DNA of 64,000 bases, taken from Hyaloscypha bicolor E (Eukaryota > Ascomycota > Leotiomycetes > Helotiales > Hyaloscyphaceae). The position numbers were made by a program, and so were the translations under genes. Shown in pieces: positions 23,298-34,100 of this stretch. Location of the stretch: positions 1,736,001 through 1,800,000 of the forward strand of contig NW_020194628.1 in NCBI RefSeq assembly GCF_002865645.1, in the 5' to 3' direction. Position 1 is the stretch's first letter, and each line of letters opens with the position of its first letter. The notes beneath the pieces were generated by a model. It had not been told where the DNA came from. It ran no database searches and saw only the letters and a program-made list of their open reading frames with translations.

Positions 23298-24609
23298 TCA
23301 CGTATTCCCAACCCAAGACCCGTCCTTCATCTTCCCGGTCTCTTTTCCTCCCTCCTCAACCCAAGTCTCTACCAAGCCTTGCTTCGGATCCTCATCTTCA
23401 TACCCCAAACTCTTCCTAACCTTCAACACCTCCAACCTCACTCTCATTGTAACCTCTTTCCTTAACGCCACAGCCTCACTTCCAAACTTCAACCCCTCAG
23501 TCAACTCCCCCATTTCCCACTCCGTTTTCCCACCTTTCTTCCTCAAAGCATCTTTCTGCATCTGCACCAGCCTCTTCCATCGATCCCTCAACTCCCCAAA
23601 CACTTTCTCTCCATCTACCTTCTCCCCAAACGCGATCTTGATATCCTTCCCAGTGCGAGGAATAAACCGAGGGAACTGTCGCGATTCGTGCATCACTTCC
23701 TGGTTTCCATCAATGAATATCGGGATCACGTCGGGAAGTGGCTCAGACTCCAAGATCAGGCGGGATATACCCCATTTGAAGTAACGGAGGGACTTTGTGG
23801 GGTGTTGGTGCACCCGTCCTTCAGGGAATATGTGGACCCAGGAATGTTTTCGGGAAGGATAGAAGGAGGGAGATGGGAAGGAGTCGAGATTGTTGGTGCT
23901 GTATGTGAGTGTGCCCGCTGTGAAGGGGTCAGATGCTTCGACACCCTGGGAGAGATTCAAGGGCAGTTGTGAGAATGGTTGGGAGGAGAGAAGACGGATC
24001 GCTTCGGTCATTGTTGGTTGGAAAAGACCACCGTGGGAAGAATACGCGCTGCGGTGCGTAGGCAGGACTTGGCCGTAGGTGAAGAACGCTTTAAGAAATC
24101 TGCGGGGAGAGTTACATTAGTTTACAGTCAGGACGAGGCTACGAGTGCCTACAAACCTATTTTGAAAGCAAATATCGTAACTTCCCAAACTCCATCTATG
24201 GTTTGTAGGATTGAAGGCATATCTGAAAGGAAGCACACCCCAGATCAACGGATCATCCATCCTGTACAGATATCGTATGAACAAAGGACTCAATATATCA
24301 ATGTTCGTATGCGGAGGGCTGAACGTACACGCTGACATGATTTGATACTATGCAATTAATCCCGTCAGTGCGGTCCCGGTCCCAAGCATCACTTGGAGAC
24401 AAACCAGTAATTAACCCCCTCTCCCTTCCATCAACATCCTCCCTCTTGTCCAGTGCCTCCAGGAAGCGATCCAAACCAACGACTTCCATCCTGTTCAGCC
24501 CGTAAAGAAAGCCCCTCGACATCGAGCCCGTCAAGCCCATAATCAAGGACGAACTGCATCGCCATGGAAGGCTGGGCATTGTGGGCGGAGGATTGCTATT
24601 ACTCGACAT
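23298..24609 (-). CDS. TAZ1: Tafazzin-type phospholipid-lysophospholipid transacylase
   Basis: Four exons, 24405-24609, 24329-24347, 24157-24261, 23298-24099; phases agree, 376 residues (yeast Taz1 is about the same). It remodels cardiolipin acyl chains in mitochondrial membranes. The spliced protein shows IVNAGS-like segments replaced here by GLITVSNHVSVMDDPLIWG, with the catalytic HX4D at His72/Asp77, then FTYGQVLPTHRS, GGLFQPTMTEAI and FPEGRVHQ at 201-208, as expected for tafazzins. Exon 2 is only 19 nt and carries the SNHVS part of the active site. The C-terminal 100 residues are charged and include a Lys/Glu-rich helix. It is divergent from the NOSIP-like gene, with 465 bp between starts. 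Intron donors are GTTTGT, GTACGT and GTTTGT. Confidence 0.9.
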
Positions 24610-25074
24610 TGTGCCGCTCCTCGCGCGTTACCGTAGGTCGAGCATGAAAAGGGAGGAGGAAGCCATAAAAGAGACAAACGAGAGCGTCGGCTGCGAAAGC
24701 AGAGATAAAGTTTATCCAAATAGCGACAATGGAGGAGCGGCTGCTTTAAAAGGTGGCTGCGGCCGGAAAATCGTCTCGCCGGCTTGGCGTTTTTCCAGCA
24801 ATGAGATTTTTGGACGACATCCCAGCCATACCTTCCCACGCTTCCCCTCCTCCAACTCCATGGAAACTCCTCCACAATAGCTATTTTCATTGAGATTACC
24901 AATCGTTTGTGCACTCTGTCCTCTCACCTGCAATCATTTGTACAGTTTGCAGAAGTGGAAATCGATTTTTCCTCGCCAAACTTCTCACGTGACGGCTCAC
25001 CTTGAATATCTTTCCCGTGCATTAGGCAGTGGCAATACTCTGGCCAACAGTAGGCACAATTGTTGTTCTTCACC
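24610..25074. promoter_or_regulatory. Divergent promoter, tafazzin and NOSIP-like genes
   Basis: 465 bp between opposite start codons; must hold both promoters. No specific element is claimed. Confidence 0.45.
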
Positions 25075-26271
25075 ATGTCTCACAGTAAATTATTGATATC
25101 CTATTCCTTCTGTAATGAACAATCTGACATCTCCCAGGTAAGCGAAACACATCACGCTCCGTGTTCACTTCTCATGAGAGAGATCTGGCAAAGGCAGCCT
25201 GGAACTCTACTACTGCCCGCCTAACTAGAGATTCTTTCCTGCCTTTTGCGTCTTGCCGGTTGTGCTTGTTACCAGCCCGCTCACCTGTCTCCTGTTCCCA
25301 TGGCGACATCTTCTGTCGAGAATGTGCTTTGAGCAACATTCTGGCTCAGAAGAAAGAGATCAAGCGCTTGGAAAAGACTCGGGGAAAGGAAATAAAGGAG
25401 GCGGAAGAAGATAGAGCCAGGGAGGATTCAGAAGCCAAGGAGAGAGCCGTCCAGGAGTTCGAGAAGATCCAGATGGGCTTGGAAGCCAAGTTAGCTTCGT
25501 CTTCAAGCGCAAAGACAGTTGTTGGAAGAGAAGGGGGTAAGATACTTGTCGAAGAGGATGTTGCTGGAGGAAAGCGAGGGGAGAAGAGGAAGTTTGAGCT
25601 TGATGAAGATGAGCTTCTCCGAATTGCGCGAGAAGAGAGGACCAAGGCAAGGAAAGCCATTGATGACGAGAAGGTATATATTCTGATACGCTTAAGCGCT
25701 CCCGTTCTAATCAGTGCAGGCCTCCAAGACCACCTTGCCCTCCTTTTGGGTTCCGTCCATCACGCCTTCATCAAACACCCACATGACGCTGCATAAGATT
25801 GCAAAGAAGGCAAAGCTATCACCCATATGTCCCGCTTCACCAGCCGACAAGCCGCATTATTATTCGCTGCACACCCTCATCGCGATCGCATTTACGGAGG
25901 AGAAGGACGCGATTACAGGTACAAGTCAGCGAATCTGCCCCTCCTGCAAGAAAGGGTTGAGCAATACCTCGAAAGCAATGCTCGCAAAACCCTGTGGCCA
26001 TGTTCTGTGCAAAAGCTGCGTGTCAAAATTTATGACACCGACAGGCGTTCATGATCCTCATGCGCCTGATGTAGACCAAAACGCGGTCTACTGCTATGTG
26101 TGTGAGGCAGACTTGACAGAGAGAAAGGAGAGCCTGAGGCAAGCAAATGGGGAGAAGGCTGAAAAGGAGAAAATCAAACCTGGGCTTGTGGAGATCAAGT
26201 GTGAAGGTACTGGATTTGCTGGAGGAGGTTCAAATACGGTTGAAAAGGCTGGGACAGCCTTCCAGTGCTAG
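25075..26271 (+). CDS. NOSIP-like RING/U-box E3 ligase protein
   Basis: Three exons, 25075-25084, 25138-25673, 25720-26271; 365 residues. The 10-nt first exon encodes only MSHS in part; splicing gives [22 protein letters not shown], the conserved N terminus of NOSIP family proteins. Next comes a first zinc-binding module ([24 protein letters not shown], about 43-66), a long Lys/Glu coiled coil (about 70-180), [11 protein letters not shown], and a second module ([12 protein letters not shown], then CGHVLCKSC, then CYVC), ending with [13 protein letters not shown] [16 protein letters not shown] is a RING/U-box-type ubiquitin ligase associated with spliceosomes and nuclear functions in animals. 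The fungal function is inferred by homology. The start of exon 2 (GTAAGC) itself resembles a donor. Confidence 0.88.
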
Positions 26272-26765
26272 GGCGATCTCCATTTCGGTACTACCGAAGA
26301 AGAGGTTACTACCGCCTTTAATCGCTGATGCGATCTATAGCAGCAGGCATAAGGCTACAATGTCCCTTTCAATCCATCCAGACTCCTGAGTTTTCCTTGG
26401 TCCAGATGCGAGTTTCTCGGCATTACACTACGCCAACTGAGACAATCCTATCAAGCAAATTGTGTGACGGTTTGCATAATTGCATAGGAATTAGGAAACA
26501 GGCCTGAAGTTTCCTTCATCATCCTGTGTCAAGTGACGATCCCGCTCGAGTCAAGTAGAATGAGATTTTGTCACGCCCCCACGTGAGGCGCGTTTGACTG
26601 CCTTGCGCTCAGGCCTCTCGTCGCGGTTACCACGCGTCGCTATCGTTCCATAAGCTGCCATTGTCAAGTTTCCGATCGCTTGAGTGTTTTCCATGAGCTT
26701 TTGTTATGTACATTTATCTGCGCCGTTCTCATTTTCCGGATCCCCATCATTCTCTTCAAGCGTGA
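26272..26765. other. Intergenic
   Basis: Separates the stop of the NOSIP-like gene from the next start. Contains CACGTGAGGCGCG near 26580-26592 (a CACGTG E-box-like word); otherwise nothing was seen. Confidence 0.4.
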
Positions 26766-28129
26766 ATGAGACCCATTGGAATGGACAATACTACTTCGCA
26801 ACAAGAATCGAGAGATGCGTTTGCGAGACGAAATGGAGACTATGATGACCCCGGGGCCATGAAAATGTGTAGGTGGCAAAGGGAGAAATTCTTTCCAATT
26901 CCTGACGGTCTCATCATTTGCTCCAAAGAAAATGCCCACATTCACCTGTGACAATCTAGTCGTGCAATGACTGACGTTTTCGTCACACAGGGTTTGGGAA
27001 ACGCAAATCGGAACGCCTCGACAGGCTCGACGAAGGTTATCGGAGGGGGTTATTGAAGATTCGTCGCCAAGGGCCAAATCGCACGAGGGTACAAGACGTA
27101 TGCAAATCTACCGTCCTGCTGAGAGATAAGTGGACTGAAGGCGGATAGTTCGAAGATTACAAAGTCATCCACGATCGCTTCCTCGAAAAGCTTGATGAAA
27201 AGCGAAGCCCGATGTCAACAATCATCTGGTTCGGGAAGTTCAAGGGCCATGAGATGAGACAACACTACAATGCGTCACAGAGATGGGCGTGGCTCAAGGG
27301 CAACGATATTGTATGGCAGCCTGATCTCGAGGAAATCGAAGCGAGGTACGAAAAGTGGTTGGGAAGCCGAGTCCCAAGGGCGCCACCCAGTTCGAGAACG
27401 GCACCGAATGTCGTCAATCCAAAGGGGAAAGCGTTGGGTACGTGGGACGATGAACCACCAGCATCGAATGAGACGTACGAGCGAGACTCGTTTGTTGCCT
27501 CGAATAATTCAACATTTTCGGAGGAGAGTGAGAGGTCAGGCACTCGAAAGACTGACAGCTTGATCGGAGTGAAGAATATGGCGGACCATCAGGACAGAAG
27601 ATATCCAGGTTCCTCGAGTGCCTTTTCAACAGACTCATCAGAGAAGAGCCTGGCTGTGCTTCCAAGGCTCGCCGACAGCGCCGAGCCGAGGCAGAGTCCC
27701 AGGGGGCCTCACAATCGACACAGTGCCCAGTCTGCCGACAGCAATGCGAAAGATAAACTGGCTACCATCTCCAAAAGAAAGTGCGATGCCATGCTCAACC
27801 TTTCCCAGCCGCTCCCGCAGTCCGGAAGGAATCGTCCCGAGGTCATCACACCGAGGAAGAGGAAGAGAACCAGCAGAAAGTCCACAAACCCATCGCCTCT
27901 GAGCCAGCGCAAAGCAACAAACCGCCAACCGCTCGCAAATATGAATATCATAAATTCCAATACGCCATCTCGCTCGCAGGATGAGAAGTATCTCGCTCAA
28001 GGCTCTTCGGGGACTATTGTGGTCCAGATGCCTAATACTAGGAACAGCGTCTCTACAAAGCATTCTCCGAAATACGGAAAGAAGTTAGCTGAGGCTCCGG
28101 CGGGGCTAAAGGCTTTCTTTCGCATGTAG
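26766..28129 (+). CDS. Basic, low-complexity protein with two WFGK motifs
   Basis: Three exons, 26766-26868, 26991-27097, 27149-28129, 396 residues. Splicing creates two related segments: MWFGKRKSERLDRLDEGYRR (about 34-53) and IIWFGKFKGHEMRQHYNAS (about 88-106), each followed by a helical stretch ending in Lys/Arg/Trp. The FGK-x-K/G pattern resembles the small FGKYKG module seen at the C terminus of exonuclease X-like and other nucleic-acid proteins, but the match is short and I do not assign function. The remainder is Ser/Pro/Lys-rich with PRKRKRTSRKS (about residue 312), a likely nuclear signal, and KKLAEAPAGLKAFFRM at the end. The start could instead be the Met 5 codons downstream. Confidence 0.65.
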
Positions 28130-31100
28130 AGTCCGTAGCAGGCTCTTCCATTTCCTGTGTAGATATTTCTTTTCCCTCGAGCTTCATGTTTCTGAATCGA
28201 GTGTGTCGTCAATCGGCTGGTAGGGCCGTGATCGGAGTACTCACATGGGTCAAGGGTTTTCCATTCGTATTGGGTTTGGGGTGGAGGTCTGGTCTTAGTG
28301 ATATCCATATTAGCGACTTGTCTTTCTAAGAGATACAAATTTTGTTCTTGATGCCAGTTCTGAAGTGCACATACTTGAAAAAGCTGCTTTCCTAGCCGGG
28401 AGAGGACTTGCGTAGAGATGGCTGAGTTGTAATGGAACAAAGGCATGACCTGGTCAATAATGTTGATTCGGTGGGAGATTGTAGAGAGTGAATCAAACTT
28501 GACGTCTCACTTCCGGAGGAAATCGTGTACAGTTGGCTTGTCCGTTCTTCTGCGAAGGATCACTTATCAAGTTTTTGCGTGGCAGCGCACGTAGGGAGGG
28601 CTTTGCCCACAATACACCAAGGCATTTGGAGGATAGTTCAACCCTGCACTTAACATTACAGGCTCCTTGACGCTTCTCCCATGTATTTATTAGGACATGT
28701 GACAAAATCATCACATGCATTGCAATATGACACACCCAATTTTGTGGTCTTGATTGAGATCGCCGAGTGCGCTTGAGTTTCGTGGATGGGATCAAACTAT
28801 CCGTGACGTTGTGCTCAGAAGATATGATCCAGGGACTCGCTCGGGACTTTGCGGAAGAAAATTGGTGGACATGATGGAAAGAGGGTCCAAGTAGAGAAAA
28901 CAGACTTCTTCAAAGCGTATGCAGAGCCCTCAACGGAATTACTAACACGACACATAACTCGAGGACACAACGGTGACTCTGTGAGATAGCAAAGACGGAA
29001 ACGCCAAACAATCAAAAAAAGTTTTCATGCTTGGGATGGGTCCATCGTGGTCGTTCTATTGTTAGTTTCACGAGTTGATGAAGACTCTGAAGAGGTTTAG
29101 GAATTCCAAATCAGCATCAAGGTGGGATCTCCCCTGACCTTGATCACTCTGGAAATCATCGTCTGGACTTTAGAGAAAGGAATATCAATTTCCATCTCAG
29201 GAGAAGTTCGAAGTTATCGTGGGGCAAACTCCACATGTTCTCCAGATCTGGATCTTGGGGGAAGCCAATCGGTACTACTCCAAGTACCGGACGATCAGAT
29301 CGGCGCTCAGTCTGACATATGCCTCCACTTTGTCAAACTGCTAAAATGAAATGACCACGGAACGGTCACAGGATGTAAGACCAACCTCTCAAGCTTTGCG
29401 TACACCTGCTATATCAAAATGTCCCACAAAATTTCGTACATTCGGAAATCTCTAGCTCAAGGCTGAGAATTGAATATACAACATTTCGGGGAACATTTGA
29501 TTAGCGGGTCTTGATGAATGTACTAGAACCTCTTTACACTGACATTGTCTGGAACTGGGTTTCGTTGTACGCAGAGTGATGGCAACAGCTCTTACAGCTG
29601 CACTAACTTAACTGATTTTGACTGGGAATTTTTCCTATCAGCAATTAAAATTAAGAAAAATATGAGAGACCAAGAAACGGTGATATTCATTTCCCCAATG
29701 CTTGGCAGGGCAAAAAAAGGAACCGAGGTCCTTGCCCCACTGTGTGGTAGCTGCTAGAGTTGAGTAAATGCAGTAGCAGACAATCTCGACGAAGCATTTT
29801 TCGATAAAAAGGGGAAGGCTGAACTGTGAACGCGAGTTGAGGTAAAGGCCGCAGACTATGTCGAAATTAGAACATAGTTGAGCAGTGAAACCTTACCGAA
29901 ACAGTTAAGAGTGTCTGGCTAGGGGGAGTCCCTCCGATGCCAAATTCCTAGCCGTATACTAACGGATTCAATTACGAGGTTTGGCACTAAATTGAATGCC
30001 AGGAGGGCCAGCTTCTGAAGGAAGAACCAGAAATGATTGTGACGTGAGTGCCTTCATAATTGACTTAGCTCACAATCCAAAATGGAGGTTGGAGCTGGTG
30101 GAGGTGTGAGACTTGAGAAGAGGGCAACGTTCGGCGACCGAGGTGGTTGAGCAATGTATCCTGCTTGGGTTGGAACATGCCGGGATGTCGAGATTGTGTT
30201 GGTGGTGGTGTGGTTAAAATACCGCTGTCCCAGCAGATGACTTACGTAGCTTGCTGAAGGCCGCTTTTTATTCGTGTTGTTGCTCGGCGGGTAGGAAAAA
30301 TAGTGAAGTTTTTGAATGTCCTTGTGCGGTGGGAAGTGTCGAGAAATGAATTGGCGTTGCCCTCTTGCATCTTGGCAATTACCCGCACCACGACAGACAG
30401 AGTTAAAAGGCAAGAAAAGCTCCTTTCAGCCCCGCGGAGATGGATGTAAATATCGTATTGTTCGGTAAGTGCCGTGCGAAGAATAATTGGGAGAGTTGAG
30501 GTGGATTCGGGCGAAAGGAGGTGCTTTTAGTTTTCAATAGCGGCAAGGATAGAAGGTGAACAGGTTCTAAAGGTCGTCAGTGATGAGCCTTTGTCGTATG
30601 TGGCTTGCTCAAACTGTCACGATTCAGCGACGACTTCACCGCTGTAAGCTATCTGTAGCCTGACAGCCTGGGCAGGGTACGAGGTGGTCCTAGAAGTGTC
30701 ACCGGCGGAGGACAGGATTCCGAAAAGAATGCCCCGAGTCCCAAAGTGACGAAGTAGGGCCAGTATCGCAGTAGAGAAGCAGAGAAGGTAGGAAAGTTGT
30801 TAGCCCTCGGGTAGCTGGCGGCTGCACTTTCCCCCGGAAAAGTTTGTCTGGCGTTGTTCTAAATTGTAGGGGCCAAATAGCGCCACGGGCAGGCTTCGTT
30901 CGTAATTGTGGCCCAATGCGTACAGAATGCTTTTGGGTATGCGCATAGTTAATTGTTATCGAAAATAATATATGGCAGAGAACTCAGCAACAATTCTCAG
31001 CTAAAGCTGAGAGTCATGCTATCGAGCGAGAAAGTTTTAGGCCTTAATGGAACGTCGGTGGGAAGTTGGTGTGAAAATACCAAGCTCATGAGGGGTCCTT

Positions 31101-34100
31101 CACATGTGCGAGGGGTAGAAATTCTCGAGCCTTACTTCTGTTACGTGACCTGGATTGACTCTTGCTGATCGCCCAATTCGGGACTGCTCCAAGAAAAAAG
31201 GTTGTGGCAGTGCTGTTTGGCAGTTCGCGACATGGGAAAAAATGGGAAAGCTCGAAGCTTCGAGGCCTCAAACCTCGCCTTCCTCAAATGAGGCGCCAAA
31301 CATCTCGTCTTCAAGGGGTCGTTTGTGGCAGCTGTCTGTTCTGATTAACCAGATCCATGCACCTTCGACGTGGGACTGTTCCTGGGTTCAGCTCTGCAGG
31401 TGTCCGTGGGATATCGGGCCATTGCAGGAGAATCCTCGTACACTACATTCTCATTATGTTGGACGCCTTGAATGTCCCTCCTTTGTCCCCGTATTTCCTT
31501 CTTGTTTCCCAGGGATGCTGAGTCTGCAGCGGGGTGGACCAGGGTATTTCTGTCCGAACTCCACTCCATCTGGCCTTAGCACTTGATTGACCCTTACCAG
31601 GTATTGTTCCAAGCAAAGTTTCACAGGATCTGCTGTATGTTTCCACGATTCTCTTGCTTCGCATGCTCCAGATGGCAAGTGCTGCATGATCGGTGGCAGT
31701 GTCCCTCGGCTTTCACAAAGTATTGACTTGGCATGCGATTCTCCCACTCGGGAGGGAAAGATGTTGTTCTGGACCAGATGGATCGGCGAGATCGCCTCGA
31801 TCGGCAGGTCAGGGAACCTGGTGCGCGAGGAAGTCAATGGTTGAATTTCGAGATGTTTTTTCAAGGGTGCCAGATGAAAAGGGGTCGTCGCACTCTGTTT
31901 GTGAGGGTGACGCTGATGGCCCTCGGATTGGACTACATCTTCGAGTGTGAATCAACTTCGTGGGGTGATCGCTGTCATCCAGGCTCCAACTAATCGGCCC
32001 CTGCCGGCTCCCGGATGGCTGTGCCGCTGTCTGTGTCTGTGGAAGACCCCAGCACGAGTCATGAAACTTGACATCTCGAGGGCAGGCCCGACGAAGTGGA
32101 TGAAGCCCGGAAGGCTGGATGTAGACGGCGAGATGCATTCGCGACATGGGAATCCGTACATTGCTGTTCCACGAAGCCATCCATAATTCCCAATATGTGT
32201 GCAGCCGCCGGTTGGTAAAACTGGGCGACGGAATGCCACTCGTCGAGGCAAAGCGACAGCGGACAAGTCCCCAGCCAGCCACCTTGATTGTGGACAGTGG
32301 CCGAGACCCCACACAGCATTCAGCTGCATATTGCGTGCCGCCTGCCAGATTGGCGAAGTCGCGTAAGCATTGTCCAGTACTTTCGCACAGTACGAGTACG
32401 AGGATAGGATCCTGATCTCTGATCAACGTTGGTGCTGAGTGAGCACTTTGTGTCCGCTGCAGGGCTGCAGCTCCGGGTGATTGAGGACGGGTCTCGTTGT
32501 TGCCCTTGGTGCCTGCCCCTCCTTGAATGACACTCCTCCCTCTCCTCCCTTTCCTCCCTCGCCACCCTCTCCTCTCCCCTCTCCATCCTAAACCGTGTCG
32601 TGTTCTCCGACCTCCCGCTTTGTCTCGAGTCGAGCGTGGCAGCATGCCGTGCAATTCGCGCGAGCTTTCAGCCTTCAGGGCCGGAGTGCGGGAGCTTCCA
32701 TCGGGCCCAAACATGAGGCGCGCCGGGAGAAGCATGGAATACCCGTTTGAGCGAAGCTTGCGAACTGGCAGGCGGGACGCCAAATCCTCCAGAACTAGAA
32801 CTGTGTTGATGGGGCGTAGCGGCGGCAGGGAAGCTGGGGGGGGGGGGGGGAGCGGGCGAGTTTGACAGGTGCACGCGGTGTCGGCCGTGCAGACGGTGGC
32901 AGACGGTGCAGCTTTGACCCTGAGTGGCCGGCGACGTTGTGCTTGAGCTTGCCAGAGGAATCGCGAGCCGGGGCATTTACAGGGTCCAGCTCGGTAATCT
33001 TTCTTCCTCGATCCATCCGCCGGCATTCGACGACGACATGTCATCGCAGCGCCTTCGTCTCCTCGCCATACGTTCCACCACCACCTCCACCCACCTCCAA
33101 TCGACCGGGAAATGATGCTGCAACCAAGCAAGCGACTGTGCTACGGACAACCCCCCCCCAAGGATGGCAACCAGAAACCCTGTCATGCGCCCTCGTTGTG
33201 GCCGCAGACCCGAAGATCGCCAGCCAGATGAAGTGTGGGCTCTTCCGCGCCATCCATGCTGTCAATCATGACTCGCCGCCCCCCCCCCCGTCCACCGTTC
33301 TGGCAGGCTTCTTTCTGCTCCTCTCGGAAATCGGACGTCAGAAAGCTTCGACCTGCATCGTCGGTTTCAGGGGCGGCTTGACCCTTCTTCCATGGCTTGT
33401 GGCTGAGACATGTCAAACTCTCGGAGGAAACTTGGGTCGTATCCAGAAGAACGATTTATTCCCAGAGCACCATCATGAAACTAAGTTCGCATGCTTATCC
33501 AGAACAACACCAGTGCGGGGCGACGCACAGCTCACGCACTATGACGCTTCAGAACCTGTCAGGAAAGATTTCGTCTCATCTCTGGTATTCCCGAAATAGC
33601 GCTTTCCGCTTTTCTTTGTACAACGTCTTCGGTCCCTCGCTCTCGAAGAACGCCCACAGGAGAAGCACTGCGTCAGATGATGAGGCTGGCTGCAGAATAA
33701 TGCTCACATGTCTCACACTCTCCTGATTGCTGAGATTCCATGGCAGATCTTTCCCAACTGGATCTTAGTGAATACTTCGGCGGCTCCCCAACTGAGTGCA
33801 GTTCTACAGTCGAGCACTGATCACGGGCAGACCTGCAGATCCTCGTTGCTCCAATGAAACATTCCTCTATGATGCGCTCTGGGACCTAGATAGGGCTAAG
33901 AGTCTGGGAGAGCGAACCTTTGTTGCTTTCACACAGTTATCCAGGCGTGGACGGATATGGTAGCTTTTACTGACCTGGGAGGTTTGTCCCTCGATCTCAC
34001 TACAAGGTTCACGAGCTTTGATTCAAGGGATGCGATAGGAGCTCTACAGCTCATGACGGCATCTGTGTCATGCCTTTCTCCAGAGAGCGATCTGAACGAG

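Noticed and set aside
27997..28446. 149-codon minus frame opposite the end of the WFGK protein gene
   Set aside because: Half of it is antisense to a supported exon, and the rest has no family signature.
28493..28795. 100-codon minus frame
   Set aside because: No features beyond an open frame.
31809..33131. 440-codon stop-free minus frame in the gene desert
   Set aside because: It begins with TTG, lies in GC-rich sequence with homopolymer runs, translates to Arg/Pro/Trp-rich sequence without domains, and the opposite strand is equally open.
32862..33599. 245-codon plus frame
   Set aside because: Overlaps the previous frame; includes translated C runs (PPPPPP) and no recognisable protein features.
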